Origin: Alphaproteobacteria bacterium
GTDB taxonomy: Bacteria; Pseudomonadota; Alphaproteobacteria; UBA8366; Aestuariispiraceae
Length of the DNA stretch: 64,000 nt
Assembly (NCBI GenBank): GCA_030065235.1
Contig: JASJDC010000005.1
Location: 300,507 to 364,506, forward strand
Reading direction: 5' to 3'
A program made the translations under genes and the position numbers. This document shows positions 16,222 through 24,675 of this stretch, in pieces (the first letter of the stretch is position 1; each line of letters starts with the position of its first letter). A model generated the notes under the pieces. The model did no database searches. It saw nothing but the letters and a program-made list of their open reading frames with translations, and had not been told where the DNA came from.

Positions 16222-16542
16222 ATGGTGGAGGACGCGGAGGACATCGCGGCGTTCTTCGATGTCGAGGATGGCTTCGCGCGGTCGGCCCTGTACCGGCCGG
16301 GCGGTGTGGGCGACGGCTTCGTGATCCCGGTCCTGCCGTCACGGCCGGACCGGACCGCGACGCTGTTTGGTCAAGAGACGCTGTCCGACACCGGGGCTTT
16401 CCTGATCCGGGTGTCCGACGCGGCCGCCCCGGCGGCGGGCGATACGCTGGAGGTCGACGGGACCGTCTTTACGATCCAGGGCGAACCGGCGCGGGATGAG
16501 GAACAGGCGGTTTGGCGGATCAAGGCGTACCCCGCGCCATGA
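16222..16542 (+). CDS. Head-tail joining protein (gpFII-like)
   Basis: 106 residues, beta-rich, with a 'GETLSDTGAFLIRV'-like core (actual start GQETLSDTGAF) and 'AGDTLEVDGTVFTIQGEPAR', the pattern of small lambda FII/gp13-type head-tail connectors that bind the portal-proximal end of the tail. It begins 3 nt after the previous gene. Assignment by size, beta pattern and position. Confidence 0.6.
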   Translation: MVEDAEDIAAFFDVEDGFARSALYRPGGVGDGFVIPVLPSRPDRTATLFGQETLSDTGAFLIRVSDAAAPAAGDTLEVDGTVFTIQGEPARDEEQAVWRIKAYPAP

Positions 16543-16965
16543 TCGTTAATTCTTAAAGGTGGTATCGACTCGATGGTTAATAATCAAAAAGGTTGACGTG
16601 AATTCGGAGGTGATCATACGATCATATGAGCCGTCTCTGTGGAGACGGCGGGACGGGCGCAACCCCGTCCTACGGCGCAAACTGCCAAGGCCCGTGCCGT
16701 ATCGCGCATAAACTTCGCGCCGCCGCCCTCCCACGCGGGATCCGGTGGACGCCAAGATAATGGAGCGGAGATGGGCCGATGATCGAGCACACCTAGAACC
16801 ATTGGATCCGGCGTCCCGAGGAGCGCAGGCCGAAGGCCCGCGTGTCCTTACCCCGCCGAATTCATAGATCGATATTTCCTAAAATTCCATTAATTTCAGG
16901 GGGTTGCTGCTTTCGCGCTCACTAGTCGGGCGGGAAACCAGCGTTGATGGAAGGGAGGCGAACCG
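16543..16965 (+). other. Gene-free region with three consecutive hairpins
   Basis: 423 bp interrupts the tightly packed late operon. After an AT-rich start there are three back-to-back stem-loops: GCCGTCTC/GAGACGGC (16630-16649), GGACGGG/CCCGTCC (16651-16670), and TACGGC/GCCGTA (16671-16701). The rest, to about 16,860, shows no believable frame. An AT-rich stretch (16,862-16,905) then leads into the next gene. It may be a structured RNA, a mobile-element remnant or a transcription control site. Confidence 0.5.
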
Positions 16966-17652
16966 ATGCGCTTGGGCGCGGCGGTCATGGGTGATTTGCG
17001 CAAACAGGTCGCCGCCGAATGGCGTGCGGCGGGGCGGGCGATCCGCGCAGGCTTGCGCGAATCCGGCAGAGGCCTGCAGGCAGATCTGCGGAAAGACGGC
17101 GAGCGGGCCGGCTTGGGCAAGCTCGCGCGGGTCTGGCGCGTGCGCGTCTATGGCGGGCGGCGCGGGCCTTGGGAGTCCTCGGCGCTGATCTATCCGAAGG
17201 GCGGCGAGCGCACGCGCAGCGCCTTGGCGGCTTTCGAGGAAGGCGGCGTCATTCGGGCTAAGAGCGGGCGCTATCTGGCGATCCCGACCCTGTTCAACCG
17301 CAAGGGCGGTCGGCGCGGCGGCCGGGTTCTGTATCAGCCGAGCGAGATGACCGACAGTTTCGTTCAGCGCAGCAAGAGGGGCCGCTTGCTGGTCTTCGCC
17401 CGCGTGGGACGGGCGCAGGCCATGGTGCGCGGCCGCGTGCGCGATCGCGCCTTTGTGAATAGCAGCCTGTTGGGGTCGGGCCGCGTGCGGCGCACCCGTG
17501 AAATCCTGAACGCCGGGGTGGTCCCGATGTTCGTTCTGCTGCGCCAGGTTCGGGTTCGGAAACGGCTCAACCGCGCGGATATCGTGCGCCGTTGGCGCTC
17601 GCGCGCGCCGGCCGTGATTGTCAAACATTGGAGAGAGCGAGATGGCCGATAG
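16966..17652 (+). CDS. Phage tail-completion/minor protein (DUF6441-like)
   Basis: 228 very basic residues with a good AAGGGAGG ribosome site. The pattern 'RLGAAVMGDLRKQVAAEWRA' then 'AGLGKLARVWRVRVY', 'AFEEGGVIRAKSGRYLAIPT' and a C-terminal 'RVRKRLNRADIVRRWRSR' recalls the DUF6441 phage family, which occupies the slot of lambda gpZ, the tail completion protein. The 3' end overlaps the next gene by 11 bp. The family call is from memory. Confidence 0.65.
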   Translation: MRLGAAVMGDLRKQVAAEWRAAGRAIRAGLRESGRGLQADLRKDGERAGLGKLARVWRVRVYGGRRGPWESSALIYPKGGERTRSALAAFEEGGVIRAKSGRYLAIPTLFNRKGGRRGGRVLYQPSEMTDSFVQRSKRGRLLVFARVGRAQAMVRGRVRDRAFVNSSLLGSGRVRRTREILNAGVVPMFVLLRQVRVRKRLNRADIVRRWRSRAPAVIVKHWRERDGR

Positions 17653-18076
17653 CGTCCGAGAGGCGGCGTTGAAGGCGCTGCACGCCCTGTTGCTCGGGAT
17701 CGACGGGCCGCGTGTGGTCCGAAACGAGCCGGAGACGGCGGCGATTCCGGCGGGCGGTTTGGTGGTGCTGCGGGACGGCGATCCGGGCGAGCCGGAGGTC
17801 CTGCTGTCGCCGCCCGCTTACGAATACGCGCATCGGGCGGAGATTGTCGTGCAGGTCCAGCATGGCGAAGCGTCCGAGCGGGACGCGGCGATGGATACGC
17901 TGCTGCAACAGATCGGCGCGGCGCTGGATGCGGATCAGACCCTCGGCGGCGCGGTCGATATGGCGATGGCCGGCGGCCCGGAATTGCTGGACGAGCCGGT
18001 GGAGGGCGCGGCCACGATCAAGGCGGCGCTGATCCCGGTCACGCTGGATTATATGACATCGACGCCGCTGGGCTGA
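17642..18076 (+). CDS. Tail terminator-like protein (gpU position)
   Basis: 144 residues from ATG 17642 behind GAGAGAGCG; an upstream start at 17618 is less likely. It is alpha/beta with 'LKALHALLLGIDGPRVVRNE' at the start, 'YEYAHRAEIVVQVQHGEASE', and 'ATIKAALIPVTLDYMTSTPL' at the end, the last part resembling tail-terminator proteins that cap the tail tube before joining the head. It lies just before the tube gene, as gpU does relative to gpV. Confidence 0.65.
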   Translation: MADSVREAALKALHALLLGIDGPRVVRNEPETAAIPAGGLVVLRDGDPGEPEVLLSPPAYEYAHRAEIVVQVQHGEASERDAAMDTLLQQIGAALDADQTLGGAVDMAMAGGPELLDEPVEGAATIKAALIPVTLDYMTSTPLG

Positions 18077-18100
18077 GCGGACAGGCAAAGGAGAGAGACG

Positions 18101-19075
18101 ATGGCGAAGACACGGGCTTACGGCGCCGACGCGCAGCTGCTGGCGGGGTTCGAAGGCGATTACGGCGTGGCCCCGGACGGAACCGGCGGCGGTGTTTACA
18201 CACAATTGTCATTCCGGGAGACCAGCCTCGGCGCGGAGCGGCCGCTGGGTTACGACCCGCTGCTTGGCCAGGGGCGCGATGCGCAGGACCCGTTTTACGA
18301 GGCGGTGACGGATGAGGGCGAGTTCACGATCCCGCTTGATCTGCGGGCGACCGGCTTTTGGCTGTCCGGCTTGTTCGGCGCGCCGAGCAGCGTGGATAAC
18401 GGCGATGGAACCCACAGCCATGGTTTCATATCGGGCCGGGACTTGCCCAGCATGGCGTTTGAGATCGGCCATACGCGGCTGGCGACGCCGCGCTACTACC
18501 GACATGGCGGCTGCGTGTTGGAGAGCATCGGTTTCGATATGGCGCGCACGGGGCCGGCGAACGCCACGATCGGCGTGGTGGCCCAGGGTGAAAGCAATCA
18601 CGCCGCGCCGGCGGATCCGAGCCCGCTATCCTATGCGCTTCGGCGTTTCAGCCAAGGCTCGGGCTCGATCAAGGTTGGCGGCGCTCAGCTCGCCAACGTG
18701 ACCGGCGGTCGGTTCTCGTTTTCGAACAATCTGGAACGGGTGGAGACGATCCGCGACGACGGTCTGATCGACGGCGCGGACGAAACGGAGGCGACGGCGG
18801 AGGGCTCGGTCTCTGTCCGGTTCTCGACTGATGACACGATCACGGCGGCGGTCGACGCGGAAGCGCCGGTCTCCATGGAATACGGTTTCACGATTCCGGG
18901 GGCCGAGGGCTTCAAGCTGCTTTTCGCCATGCCGCGCGTATTCCTGCCAAAACGCAAACAGGAGTTGAGCGGGCCGGGCGGCGTGCAGGCCGACTACGAA
19001 TGGCGCGCCGCGTTCGATCCCACAGAAGGGCATCTGCTGCAGGTGACGCTGACCAACGACGTCGCCGGGTACTAG
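18101..19075 (+). CDS. Major tail tube protein
   Basis: 324 residues, with AAAGGAGAGAG upstream. Beta-rich and soluble, opening with AKTRAYGADAQLLAGFEGDY and ending in 'EGHLLQVTLTNDVAGY'. The internal 'ANVTGGRFSFSNNLERVETI' followed by 'DETEATAEGSVSVRFSTD' is typical of the tube family of alphaproteobacterial siphophages (about 310-330 aa, longer than lambda gpV). It should form the stacked hexameric rings of the tail. Position before the chaperone genes supports this. Confidence 0.85.
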   Translation: MAKTRAYGADAQLLAGFEGDYGVAPDGTGGGVYTQLSFRETSLGAERPLGYDPLLGQGRDAQDPFYEAVTDEGEFTIPLDLRATGFWLSGLFGAPSSVDNGDGTHSHGFISGRDLPSMAFEIGHTRLATPRYYRHGGCVLESIGFDMARTGPANATIGVVAQGESNHAAPADPSPLSYALRRFSQGSGSIKVGGAQLANVTGGRFSFSNNLERVETIRDDGLIDGADETEATAEGSVSVRFSTDDTITAAVDAEAPVSMEYGFTIPGAEGFKLLFAMPRVFLPKRKQELSGPGGVQADYEWRAAFDPTEGHLLQVTLTNDVAGY

Positions 19076-19220
19076 ATTTGTCGCCGGTTCGGCAGGAGTC
19101 CAGGGGGTGGGCTCGGGCCGGCGATGCGTGTCGGAAAGACTGGCCTTTCCGGCAGGGTTGCGCCCCGCAGTCGCAGTGGACTGGGCGGGCGCATCGAACT
19201 CCATGACGGGAGGGACTGCG

Positions 19221-19730
19221 ATGATACGACTGGGACTGCCCAAGGAACCTTATTGGTTGGATATGCCGCACGGCGTGCGGTTGTTCGTGAGGCCCCTGAC
19301 CACGGCGATTTACGAGGCGGCGCGGGCGAAGGGCGCGCGCCTGGCCGGGCAAGTGGTCGGCGAGCATGCGGAAATCCTGCAGGCGGGCGGCTCGGTCGAA
19401 GGATTGCCGGATTTGGAGGATGCGGACGCGGTTGTCGGCCTGTCGCAATTCCTATTCGCCCAGGCCTTGGCGGTCTCGGCGATCATCCGCTGGGAGGGCG
19501 TCCTGGCGGCGGAGGGCGGCGCGGCGGATGTCAGCGAGGAAACGGTCTTCGACCTCATGCGGATTCACAGCGTCGCCGATGATTTCCTGCATCTCTACAC
19601 ACGGCCGCACAGGGAAGTGATTGCGGAGGGAAACGCCTCCAGGCCCTCGCCGAATGGCGCTTCGGCGTTGGGCCGGGATACTGCGCAGGATGCCGGGCCG
19701 AAGAACTCCGCTGCGCCGACGGCGGCGTAG
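19221..19730 (+). CDS. Tail assembly chaperone G-like (0-frame product)
   Basis: 169 residues from ATG 19221 behind GGGAGGG. It opens 'RLGLPKEPYWLDMPHGVRL' and is helical after that, with 'DLMRIHSVADDFLHLYTRPH' near the end. It coats the tape measure during tail assembly. The last 30 residues after the slippery site GGGAAAC (19628-19634) are low complexity, which fits a terminator frame only used when ribosomes do not shift. The -1 frame is open from before the heptamer to 19990. Confidence 0.8.
   Translation: MIRLGLPKEPYWLDMPHGVRLFVRPLTTAIYEAARAKGARLAGQVVGEHAEILQAGGSVEGLPDLEDADAVVGLSQFLFAQALAVSAIIRWEGVLAAEGGAADVSEETVFDLMRIHSVADDFLHLYTRPHREVIAEGNASRPSPNGASALGRDTAQDAGPKNSAAPTAA
19628..19634 (+). 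promoter_or_regulatory. Slippery heptamer GGGAAAC for -1 frameshift
   Basis: In the G frame the codons are G GGA AAC, the canonical X XXY YYZ order. A -1 shift re-reads C and continues CGC CTC CAG... in an open frame through 19990. Lambda G/GT uses GGGAAAG. The product would be about 256 residues: 138 of G plus 118 of the T part. Confidence 0.75.
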
Positions 19731-19741
19731 GGCCGAGCGGC

Positions 19742-19990
19742 GTGCGCTGCCCGTTCAACGCGCATCAGCCGCTCTCCGAAGAGGGGGCGCAAGCTTGGGA
19801 TGTGTTGCTGAAATGCGCCGGTCAGCTTCGGCTGGGCGGAATGGGCGGCGTGGCCGGGCTGGATCTGGGCGCGGCGTTCACCATGGCCTCGGCGCTTGGA
19901 TATGACCGAAAGGCCATGGCGCTGCTGTTGCCGGCGGCGGAGCGGGGCCTGGTTGCGGCCTTGAACGCAAAACGAACCGAACAGGATTGA
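19742..19990 (+). CDS. Tail chaperone T-part (probably made only as G-T frameshift fusion)
   Basis: As a stand-alone frame it would start at GTG 19742 without a convincing ribosome site. The frame is open upstream to the slippery heptamer, and that stretch encodes a believable Cys-containing module (PGYCAGCRAEELRCADGG, then VRCPFNAHQPLS), so the natural product is the -1 fusion. The C-terminal 82 residues are helical (EGAQAWDVLLKCAGQLRLGG). In lambda the T domain recruits tube protein to the tape measure. It ends just before the tape measure gene, as expected. Confidence 0.7.
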   Translation: MRCPFNAHQPLSEEGAQAWDVLLKCAGQLRLGGMGGVAGLDLGAAFTMASALGYDRKAMALLLPAAERGLVAALNAKRTEQD

Positions 19991-19991
19991 G

Positions 19992-22223
19992 ATGACCGAC
20001 AAAGACATCGCGATACGCCTGTCCTTGCAGGATGGCGAGAAGGTCCGGCGCGGCCTGATGCGTCTGGGCGAGGATGGCCAGAATGCGTTGGCGCGGATCG
20101 AACGCCAGACCAGACCGGCGTCAAGGGGTCTGCTCGCGGTCAACGCCGTGTCCGCCGAATTGCGGGGCAGCATGGCCGGCCTGAGCGGGCGCTTGGGCGC
20201 GGTTGGGGCCGGTCTGGGCGCCATGGGTCCGGCGGGCTTGGCGGGGGCGGCGGGGATCGGCGCGATCGTCCTGGCGCTGGGCGGCTTGATGCGGGCGTCG
20301 GTCACCGCCGCGAATGAGCTGGCGCTGATCCAGGATGAAGCGCAGCAGGCCGGCGCGGCGGTCGAGACATTTCAGGCCCTGCGCTTCGCCGCCGAAGAAT
20401 ACTCGGTCAGCCAGAACGCCCTGACGGACGGGTTGCGGGAATTGAACCTGCGCGCGGATGAATTCGTGACAACCGGCGGCGGCTCGGCGGCGGAGGCGTT
20501 TGAACGATTGGGGTTCAGCCAGGAGGAATTGCAGGGCCAGCTGGGCGATACGGGCGCGATGTTCCTGGAGGTGATCCGGCGCATGCAGTCCCTGGAAGGC
20601 GAGGCCGCCCGGATTCGGGTCGCCGACGAGATTTTCGGCGGCGAGGGCGGCGAGCAATTCATCCGGCTGGTCGGGGCGGGCGAGGATGCGATCCGGAACC
20701 TGATGGGCCAGGCGCGCGAGCTGGGCTTCGTGCTCGACGAAAACATGATTCAGCGCGCGGACGAGGCGCGCGATCGGATGGCGCAGTTGCAGCGCCTGAT
20801 CAGCGTCAGCTTCAATTCTGCCCTGCTGGAGCTTGTTCCCATCGCGCAGTCGGTGGCCGAGGGTTTTGCGGAAGTCGCGCGTTGGGTGGCGGATGTGACC
20901 GACGGGTTCCGAGATTTGGAGAACCAAAGCACGCGGGGCCTGGAGCGGCGGTTGGAGGAGCTCGACGCCTATTTCGCCTCGAACACCCGGCCCGCAAGCG
21001 GTCGCGCGCGGCGCAATTTCGACGCGTTCGGCGATGAGCGGGATCGCATTACGGAAGTCCTGATGGCCCGCCAGGCGCGGCGGTCGGACAGCCAAACCGC
21101 GCCAAGGGTCAGCGGCCAGACCGGCGCGTCGCAAGCGCAGGCGGACCGGATCGGGCAAGTGACCGACTCGTTGCGCTTCCAGTTGGATCAGCTGACCCGG
21201 ACCGAGCAGGGAAGGCGGGTGTTCCAGACGCTGCAGCGGGCCGGGATCGACGCGAACCATCAAGAGGCGCAATCCATCGCCGCCCTCGTGCTCGAAGTGG
21301 GCCGACAGGAACAGGCCGACCGCGATGCGACGCGCGCCAAGGCGGATGGCGCGGCCATGACCCGCCGCCTGATGACCGCCGATGAGCGGCGCGCGGAGAC
21401 GCTGGCGGGGATCAGCAATCTGCTTTCGGCCGGTGCGATCACGGAAGTGACGGCGGCGCGGGCGCGGGACGAAGCGACCCGCACCTTCGTCGAGGCGGAG
21501 CGCCGTCGCTTGGAGGCCAGCCAGGACGCGTCGGCGGGCATCCAATCGGCGCTGATGCAAATCCGCGACGCGTCCCAGAACACCGCACAACGATGGCGGG
21601 ACGACATCCAGGGCATGAACGACGGCGCGCGCACCGCGTTCGTCGATATTGTCACCGGCGCATCCACCATGGCGCAAGGTCTGGAATCCGTGCTTGGCGG
21701 GATCCAACGACAACTCGCGGGCCGGTTTTACGATCGGGCGGTTGGCGGCGTCGTTGACGGACTCCTGGATGGCTTTTTCGGCGCGAACCATGGCGGCGGC
21801 ATGGTGGGCGAACCGAGTTTCAGGCGACGGGTGAACCCGCTGGCCTTCGCCGGCGCGCCACGTCTGCATGCGGGCGGCATGGTGCCGGGCCTGCGGCCGG
21901 GCGAAACGCCGATCATCGCCTTGCGCGGAGAGCGGGTCTTGACCGAGGCGCAGCAGGATAACACCGCCAAGACCATCGCGGGCCTGGCGGCGATGGCGCG
22001 GCCCGCCGCGCCTGCGGTGAATGTGGTGGTCAACAACACCGCCGGGCGCGTCGCCGAGGCCCGCGCCGAGACCTCGCAAGGGGCCGGCGGCGGGCTCAAT
22101 CTGGAAATCATGATCGAGGAAATAGAGACACGCATGACACGGAATGTCGCGCGCGGGGAGGGGCTGGCGCCGGTCGTTGAACGGCGGTATGGGCTCGACC
22201 CGGCGGTCGGCGCACAACGTTAG
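19992..22223 (+). CDS. Tail tape measure protein
   Basis: 743 residues determining tail length and probably entering the envelope at infection. Residues about 1-60 are a helical start (RLSLQDGEKVRRGLMRLGED). A hydrophobic Gly/Ala-rich segment (about 60-105: LGAVGAGLGAMGPAGLAGAA then GIGAIVLALGGLM) is probably membrane-active. Long helical repeats follow, and the C-terminal part is Gly-rich with 'VVNNTAGRVAEARAETSQG'. At 743 aa it predicts a tail roughly 110 nm long by the usual 1.5 A per residue rule. Confidence 0.9.
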   Translation: MTDKDIAIRLSLQDGEKVRRGLMRLGEDGQNALARIERQTRPASRGLLAVNAVSAELRGSMAGLSGRLGAVGAGLGAMGPAGLAGAAGIGAIVLALGGLMRASVTAANELALIQDEAQQAGAAVETFQALRFAAEEYSVSQNALTDGLRELNLRADEFVTTGGGSAAEAFERLGFSQEELQGQLGDTGAMFLEVIRRMQSLEGEAARIRVADEIFGGEGGEQFIRLVGAGEDAIRNLMGQARELGFVLDENMIQRADEARDRMAQLQRLISVSFNSALLELVPIAQSVAEGFAEVARWVADVTDGFRDLENQSTRGLERRLEELDAYFASNTRPASGRARRNFDAFGDERDRITEVLMARQARRSDSQTAPRVSGQTGASQAQADRIGQVTDSLRFQLDQLTRTEQGRRVFQTLQRAGIDANHQEAQSIAALVLEVGRQEQADRDATRAKADGAAMTRRLMTADERRAETLAGISNLLSAGAITEVTAARARDEATRTFVEAERRRLEASQDASAGIQSALMQIRDASQNTAQRWRDDIQGMNDGARTAFVDIVTGASTMAQGLESVLGGIQRQLAGRFYDRAVGGVVDGLLDGFFGANHGGGMVGEPSFRRRVNPLAFAGAPRLHAGGMVPGLRPGETPIIALRGERVLTEAQQDNTAKTIAGLAAMARPAAPAVNVVVNNTAGRVAEARAETSQGAGGGLNLEIMIEEIETRMTRNVARGEGLAPVVERRYGLDPAVGAQR

Positions 22224-22232
22224 GATGGCCCC

Positions 22233-22742
22233 ATGACCGAGGCTGTTTCCTGGCCCGATACGCTGCCGCGCCCGACCTTCCAGGGTTATGCGGTCGAGCC
22301 GATGGACTCGATCCTGCGGACGGAAATGGAATCCGGCCCGGCGCGGCAGCGGCGGCGCTACACACAGACGCCGACGCGGATCACGGTGCGCTGGCGTCTG
22401 ACCTTCTCGCAATTCGCGCTGTTCGAGTCCTGGCTCAAATACAAGGCGAAGGAGGGCGGCGCCTGGTTCTCGATCACGCTGCTGGGCGGTCTCGGCATGG
22501 TGACCCAAAGGGCGCGGTTCGTCGGCCGGGGATCCTCGGCCTATCAGGCGCGGCCGCTGCGGGGCGGCCCCGGCGACGGCCCGCGCTGGATCGTGACCTC
22601 GGTGCTGGAAGTGGATGACCGCCCGGTTCTGAGCGAAGGCGCGCTGGAGATCGCGCTGACCGAAGATGTGTCCGGGCTGATCGCGGCGATCGACGCGTTC
22701 GGCGCGCTGATCAATCAAAGCTTGTCGCAGAACGCTTGGTAG
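22233..22742 (+). CDS. Minor tail protein (distal tail region)
   Basis: 169 residues, beta-rich, with 'TLPRPTFQGYAVEPMDSILR' near the start, and 'ITVRWRLTFSQFALFESWLK' in the middle, a pattern seen in small distal-tail proteins of alphaproteobacterial siphophages that follow the tape measure (gpM-like slot). It starts 9 nt after the tape measure stop. The exact structural role is inferred from order. Confidence 0.65.
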   Translation: MTEAVSWPDTLPRPTFQGYAVEPMDSILRTEMESGPARQRRRYTQTPTRITVRWRLTFSQFALFESWLKYKAKEGGAWFSITLLGGLGMVTQRARFVGRGSSAYQARPLRGGPGDGPRWIVTSVLEVDDRPVLSEGALEIALTEDVSGLIAAIDAFGALINQSLSQNAW

Positions 22743-22754
22743 GAGGGTGTCTGT

Positions 22755-23558
22755 ATGACCCTGCAGCAGGACCTGGAAGCCGCTGTCGCGCAGGTGACGG
22801 CGGATTCCAACAAACTGAAGGATATTGTGAATGGCCCGGCCGACGGCGAAGGGTCGATGGTGCCGACGGACTCGGGCGATGTGAAGACGGTCGCCAAGAG
22901 CCTGGCGGACATGGAGGGCGCATACGCGGCGAACGACGTTCTGGGCGCGGCGACGGCCGCGCGAGACGGGGCGGAAACGGCGCGGGACGAGGCCCAGACG
23001 GCGCAGCAAGGCGCGGCGGCGGCGCTGCAGGCTCTGTTGGACAGCATCGCCACGCAGGAAGAGGCGAATGAGGGAACCGGCGACGGGTTGATTACCGCCG
23101 CGCTGCTGCCCGCCGCCATCGCGGCGTTGGGCGGCGGCGGCGCGAAGGTTGGGGATTTAAAGTGGTCTGACGCGCAGACAACGCCGGAAGATCATCTTCT
23201 GGCCGATGGATCGCTGTTGCTGATTGCCGATTTCCCGGAACTGTTCGCGGCGATCGGGACGCAGTTCGGCGGGGATGGGGTGACCGACTTTCGCATCCGC
23301 GACGCGCGGGGGGTGTTTCCTCGGTTCAAGGACCATGGGCGCGGGCTCGACCCGGACGGCGACCGGCCGCTCGGGGACGAACAGGCGGATGAGTTCAGAA
23401 GCCATACACACAGCGGGGGTGTCAGAACAGGCACTGGCTCACTTCAAGGTGGCGGCGTTTACGTCGATCTCTTCTCTGACAATACCCAAGCAACCGGCGG
23501 CGCTGAGACGCGCCCCTACAACCAAGTCTTCGAATTGCCATACATCAAATATCGGTGA
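22755..23558 (+). CDS. Tail fibre protein with phage tail-collar domain
   Basis: 267 residues, with AGGAGGG before the ATG. The N-terminal 130 residues are helical, Ala-rich coiled coil (AATAARDGAETARDEAQTAQ). The C-terminal half is a tail-collar domain: 'HLLADGSLLLIADFPELFAA', then 'FRIRDARGVFPRFKDHGRG', 'SHTHSGG', and 'ETRPYNQVFELPYIKYR'. Trimeric fibres of this kind contact the host surface. The tail fibre assembly gene follows directly. Confidence 0.85.
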   Translation: MTLQQDLEAAVAQVTADSNKLKDIVNGPADGEGSMVPTDSGDVKTVAKSLADMEGAYAANDVLGAATAARDGAETARDEAQTAQQGAAAALQALLDSIATQEEANEGTGDGLITAALLPAAIAALGGGGAKVGDLKWSDAQTTPEDHLLADGSLLLIADFPELFAAIGTQFGGDGVTDFRIRDARGVFPRFKDHGRGLDPDGDRPLGDEQADEFRSHTHSGGVRTGTGSLQGGGVYVDLFSDNTQATGGAETRPYNQVFELPYIKYR

Positions 23559-23566
23559 GGCCGACA

Positions 23567-24229
23567 ATGGATCAGCAAACCGTTTATCACTACAGCCCGC
23601 AAACGGGCGAACTCGTGGGAGCCGGCGCAGCGCAGAAAAACCCGCGCAGGCCGGGCTATTATTTGTTGCCGGCGAACGCAACGCCACTCGCGCCGCCCGA
23701 TCCGCCGCCGGGTCACGCGGCTATCTTCCAGGATGGCGCCTGGTCCACGGTCGTCGATCATCGCGGCGAGACCGCCTATGACGCGGACGGGCTCGCGCGT
23801 TTTGTCGATTGGCTTGGACCGCTACCGGATGGCTGGTCGTTCGACAAGCCGCTTCCGCCGTTGGCGGAGGCGAAGGCCGCGCTCTGGGACGCGGTCAAAC
23901 AGCGCCGCACCGAGGCGGCGGCGTTGGTTTCGTTCAATGGTCATTCCTACCAGACCGACCTCGACAGCCGCACCAATCTGGACGGCGCGCGGGACCTCTT
24001 GGCGTCCGGGGCCGTGTCGGAGATCAGTTGGACGACGGCGGACAATGTCGAAGTGACCCACGACGCGGCAAGTCTTGAGGGTTTGTGGTTGGCCGGCGCC
24101 GTGCATATCGCCGCTTGTTTCGCCCGCGCCAAGGCGTTGCGCGTCGAGATCGACGCCGCCCCGGATCACGCCGCCCTGGACGCGATCGATATCGAGGCGG
24201 GCTGGCCCGAACCGCCGGAGGTTGAATGA
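23567..24229 (+). CDS. Tail fibre assembly-like protein, DUF4376 C-terminus
   Basis: 220 residues from ATG 23567, with GGTGAGG upstream. The N-terminal half resembles tail-fibre assembly chaperones (YHYSPQTGELVGAG). The C-terminal half fits DUF4376: 'LWDAVKQRRTEAAALVSFNG', 'YQTDLDSRTNLDGARDLLAS', and 'WTTADNVEVTHDAASLEGLW'. It is probably a chaperone for the collar-domain fibre. Its stop overlaps the next ATG (ATGATGG). Confidence 0.75.
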   Translation: MDQQTVYHYSPQTGELVGAGAAQKNPRRPGYYLLPANATPLAPPDPPPGHAAIFQDGAWSTVVDHRGETAYDADGLARFVDWLGPLPDGWSFDKPLPPLAEAKAALWDAVKQRRTEAAALVSFNGHSYQTDLDSRTNLDGARDLLASGAVSEISWTTADNVEVTHDAASLEGLWLAGAVHIAACFARAKALRVEIDAAPDHAALDAIDIEAGWPEPPEVE

Positions 24230-24645
24230 TGGCGGGACAAGCGGATGCGTCGTTCGAAGCCGGGACGCCCGGCCTTGTCATTCCCCGGAGCGCCTTCGTG
24301 CAAACCGCCAGCGCGCTTGTGCTGGCTGCGATCTGCGCCGGCGCCGGCATGCTGGTCTCCATGAACCGCGAACTCGGCGCGCTGCATACCGGCGCGTCCA
24401 TGACCGCCGAGCAGCATATGGGGATGATGGAAAGCCTGCGTCAGCTCGGCGAAAACGAGAAACAGGCGGCGCAGCTGTTGGCGGTGCTGACGCTGCGCGT
24501 CGAGAACCTGGAAGAACGATTGCACGAGCTGGAGACCATCGTCCCAGCCGGCGGGGAGATCGAAGAGTTCGACGGGGACTATGGCGATTCCGGCGGCCCC
24601 GGCGACATTGAATTTCCCGACGCGCCCGAACCCTTCCCACGCTGA
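24226..24645 (+). CDS. Single-span membrane protein with coiled coil (spanin/Rz-like)
   Basis: 139 residues. One transmembrane segment at about 22-44 (FVQTASALVLAAICAGAGML) is followed by a heptad-like helix (about 60-105, LLAVLTLRVENLEERLHELE) and an acidic Gly/Asp/Pro tail. N-in with a periplasmic coiled coil is the plan of an i-spanin; no separate outer-membrane spanin was seen. It sits at the start of the lysis group. It could also be a small signal-anchor protein of other use. Confidence 0.5.
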   Translation: MMAGQADASFEAGTPGLVIPRSAFVQTASALVLAAICAGAGMLVSMNRELGALHTGASMTAEQHMGMMESLRQLGENEKQAAQLLAVLTLRVENLEERLHELETIVPAGGEIEEFDGDYGDSGGPGDIEFPDAPEPFPR

Positions 24646-24675
24646 TCACAGTCAATCCACAAAGAGGGGGCGACG

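Noticed and set aside
16862..16900. Similarity of ATAGATCGATATTTCCTAAA-like sequence to the lysR/sbtA gap at 34,514
   Set aside because: Short AT-rich resemblance only; no shared function or longer homology.
20121..23009. 962-codon open frame on the minus strand
   Set aside because: It lies opposite the tape measure and tail genes, is Arg/Pro-rich and low in family-like motifs. High-GC codon bias opens such antisense frames.
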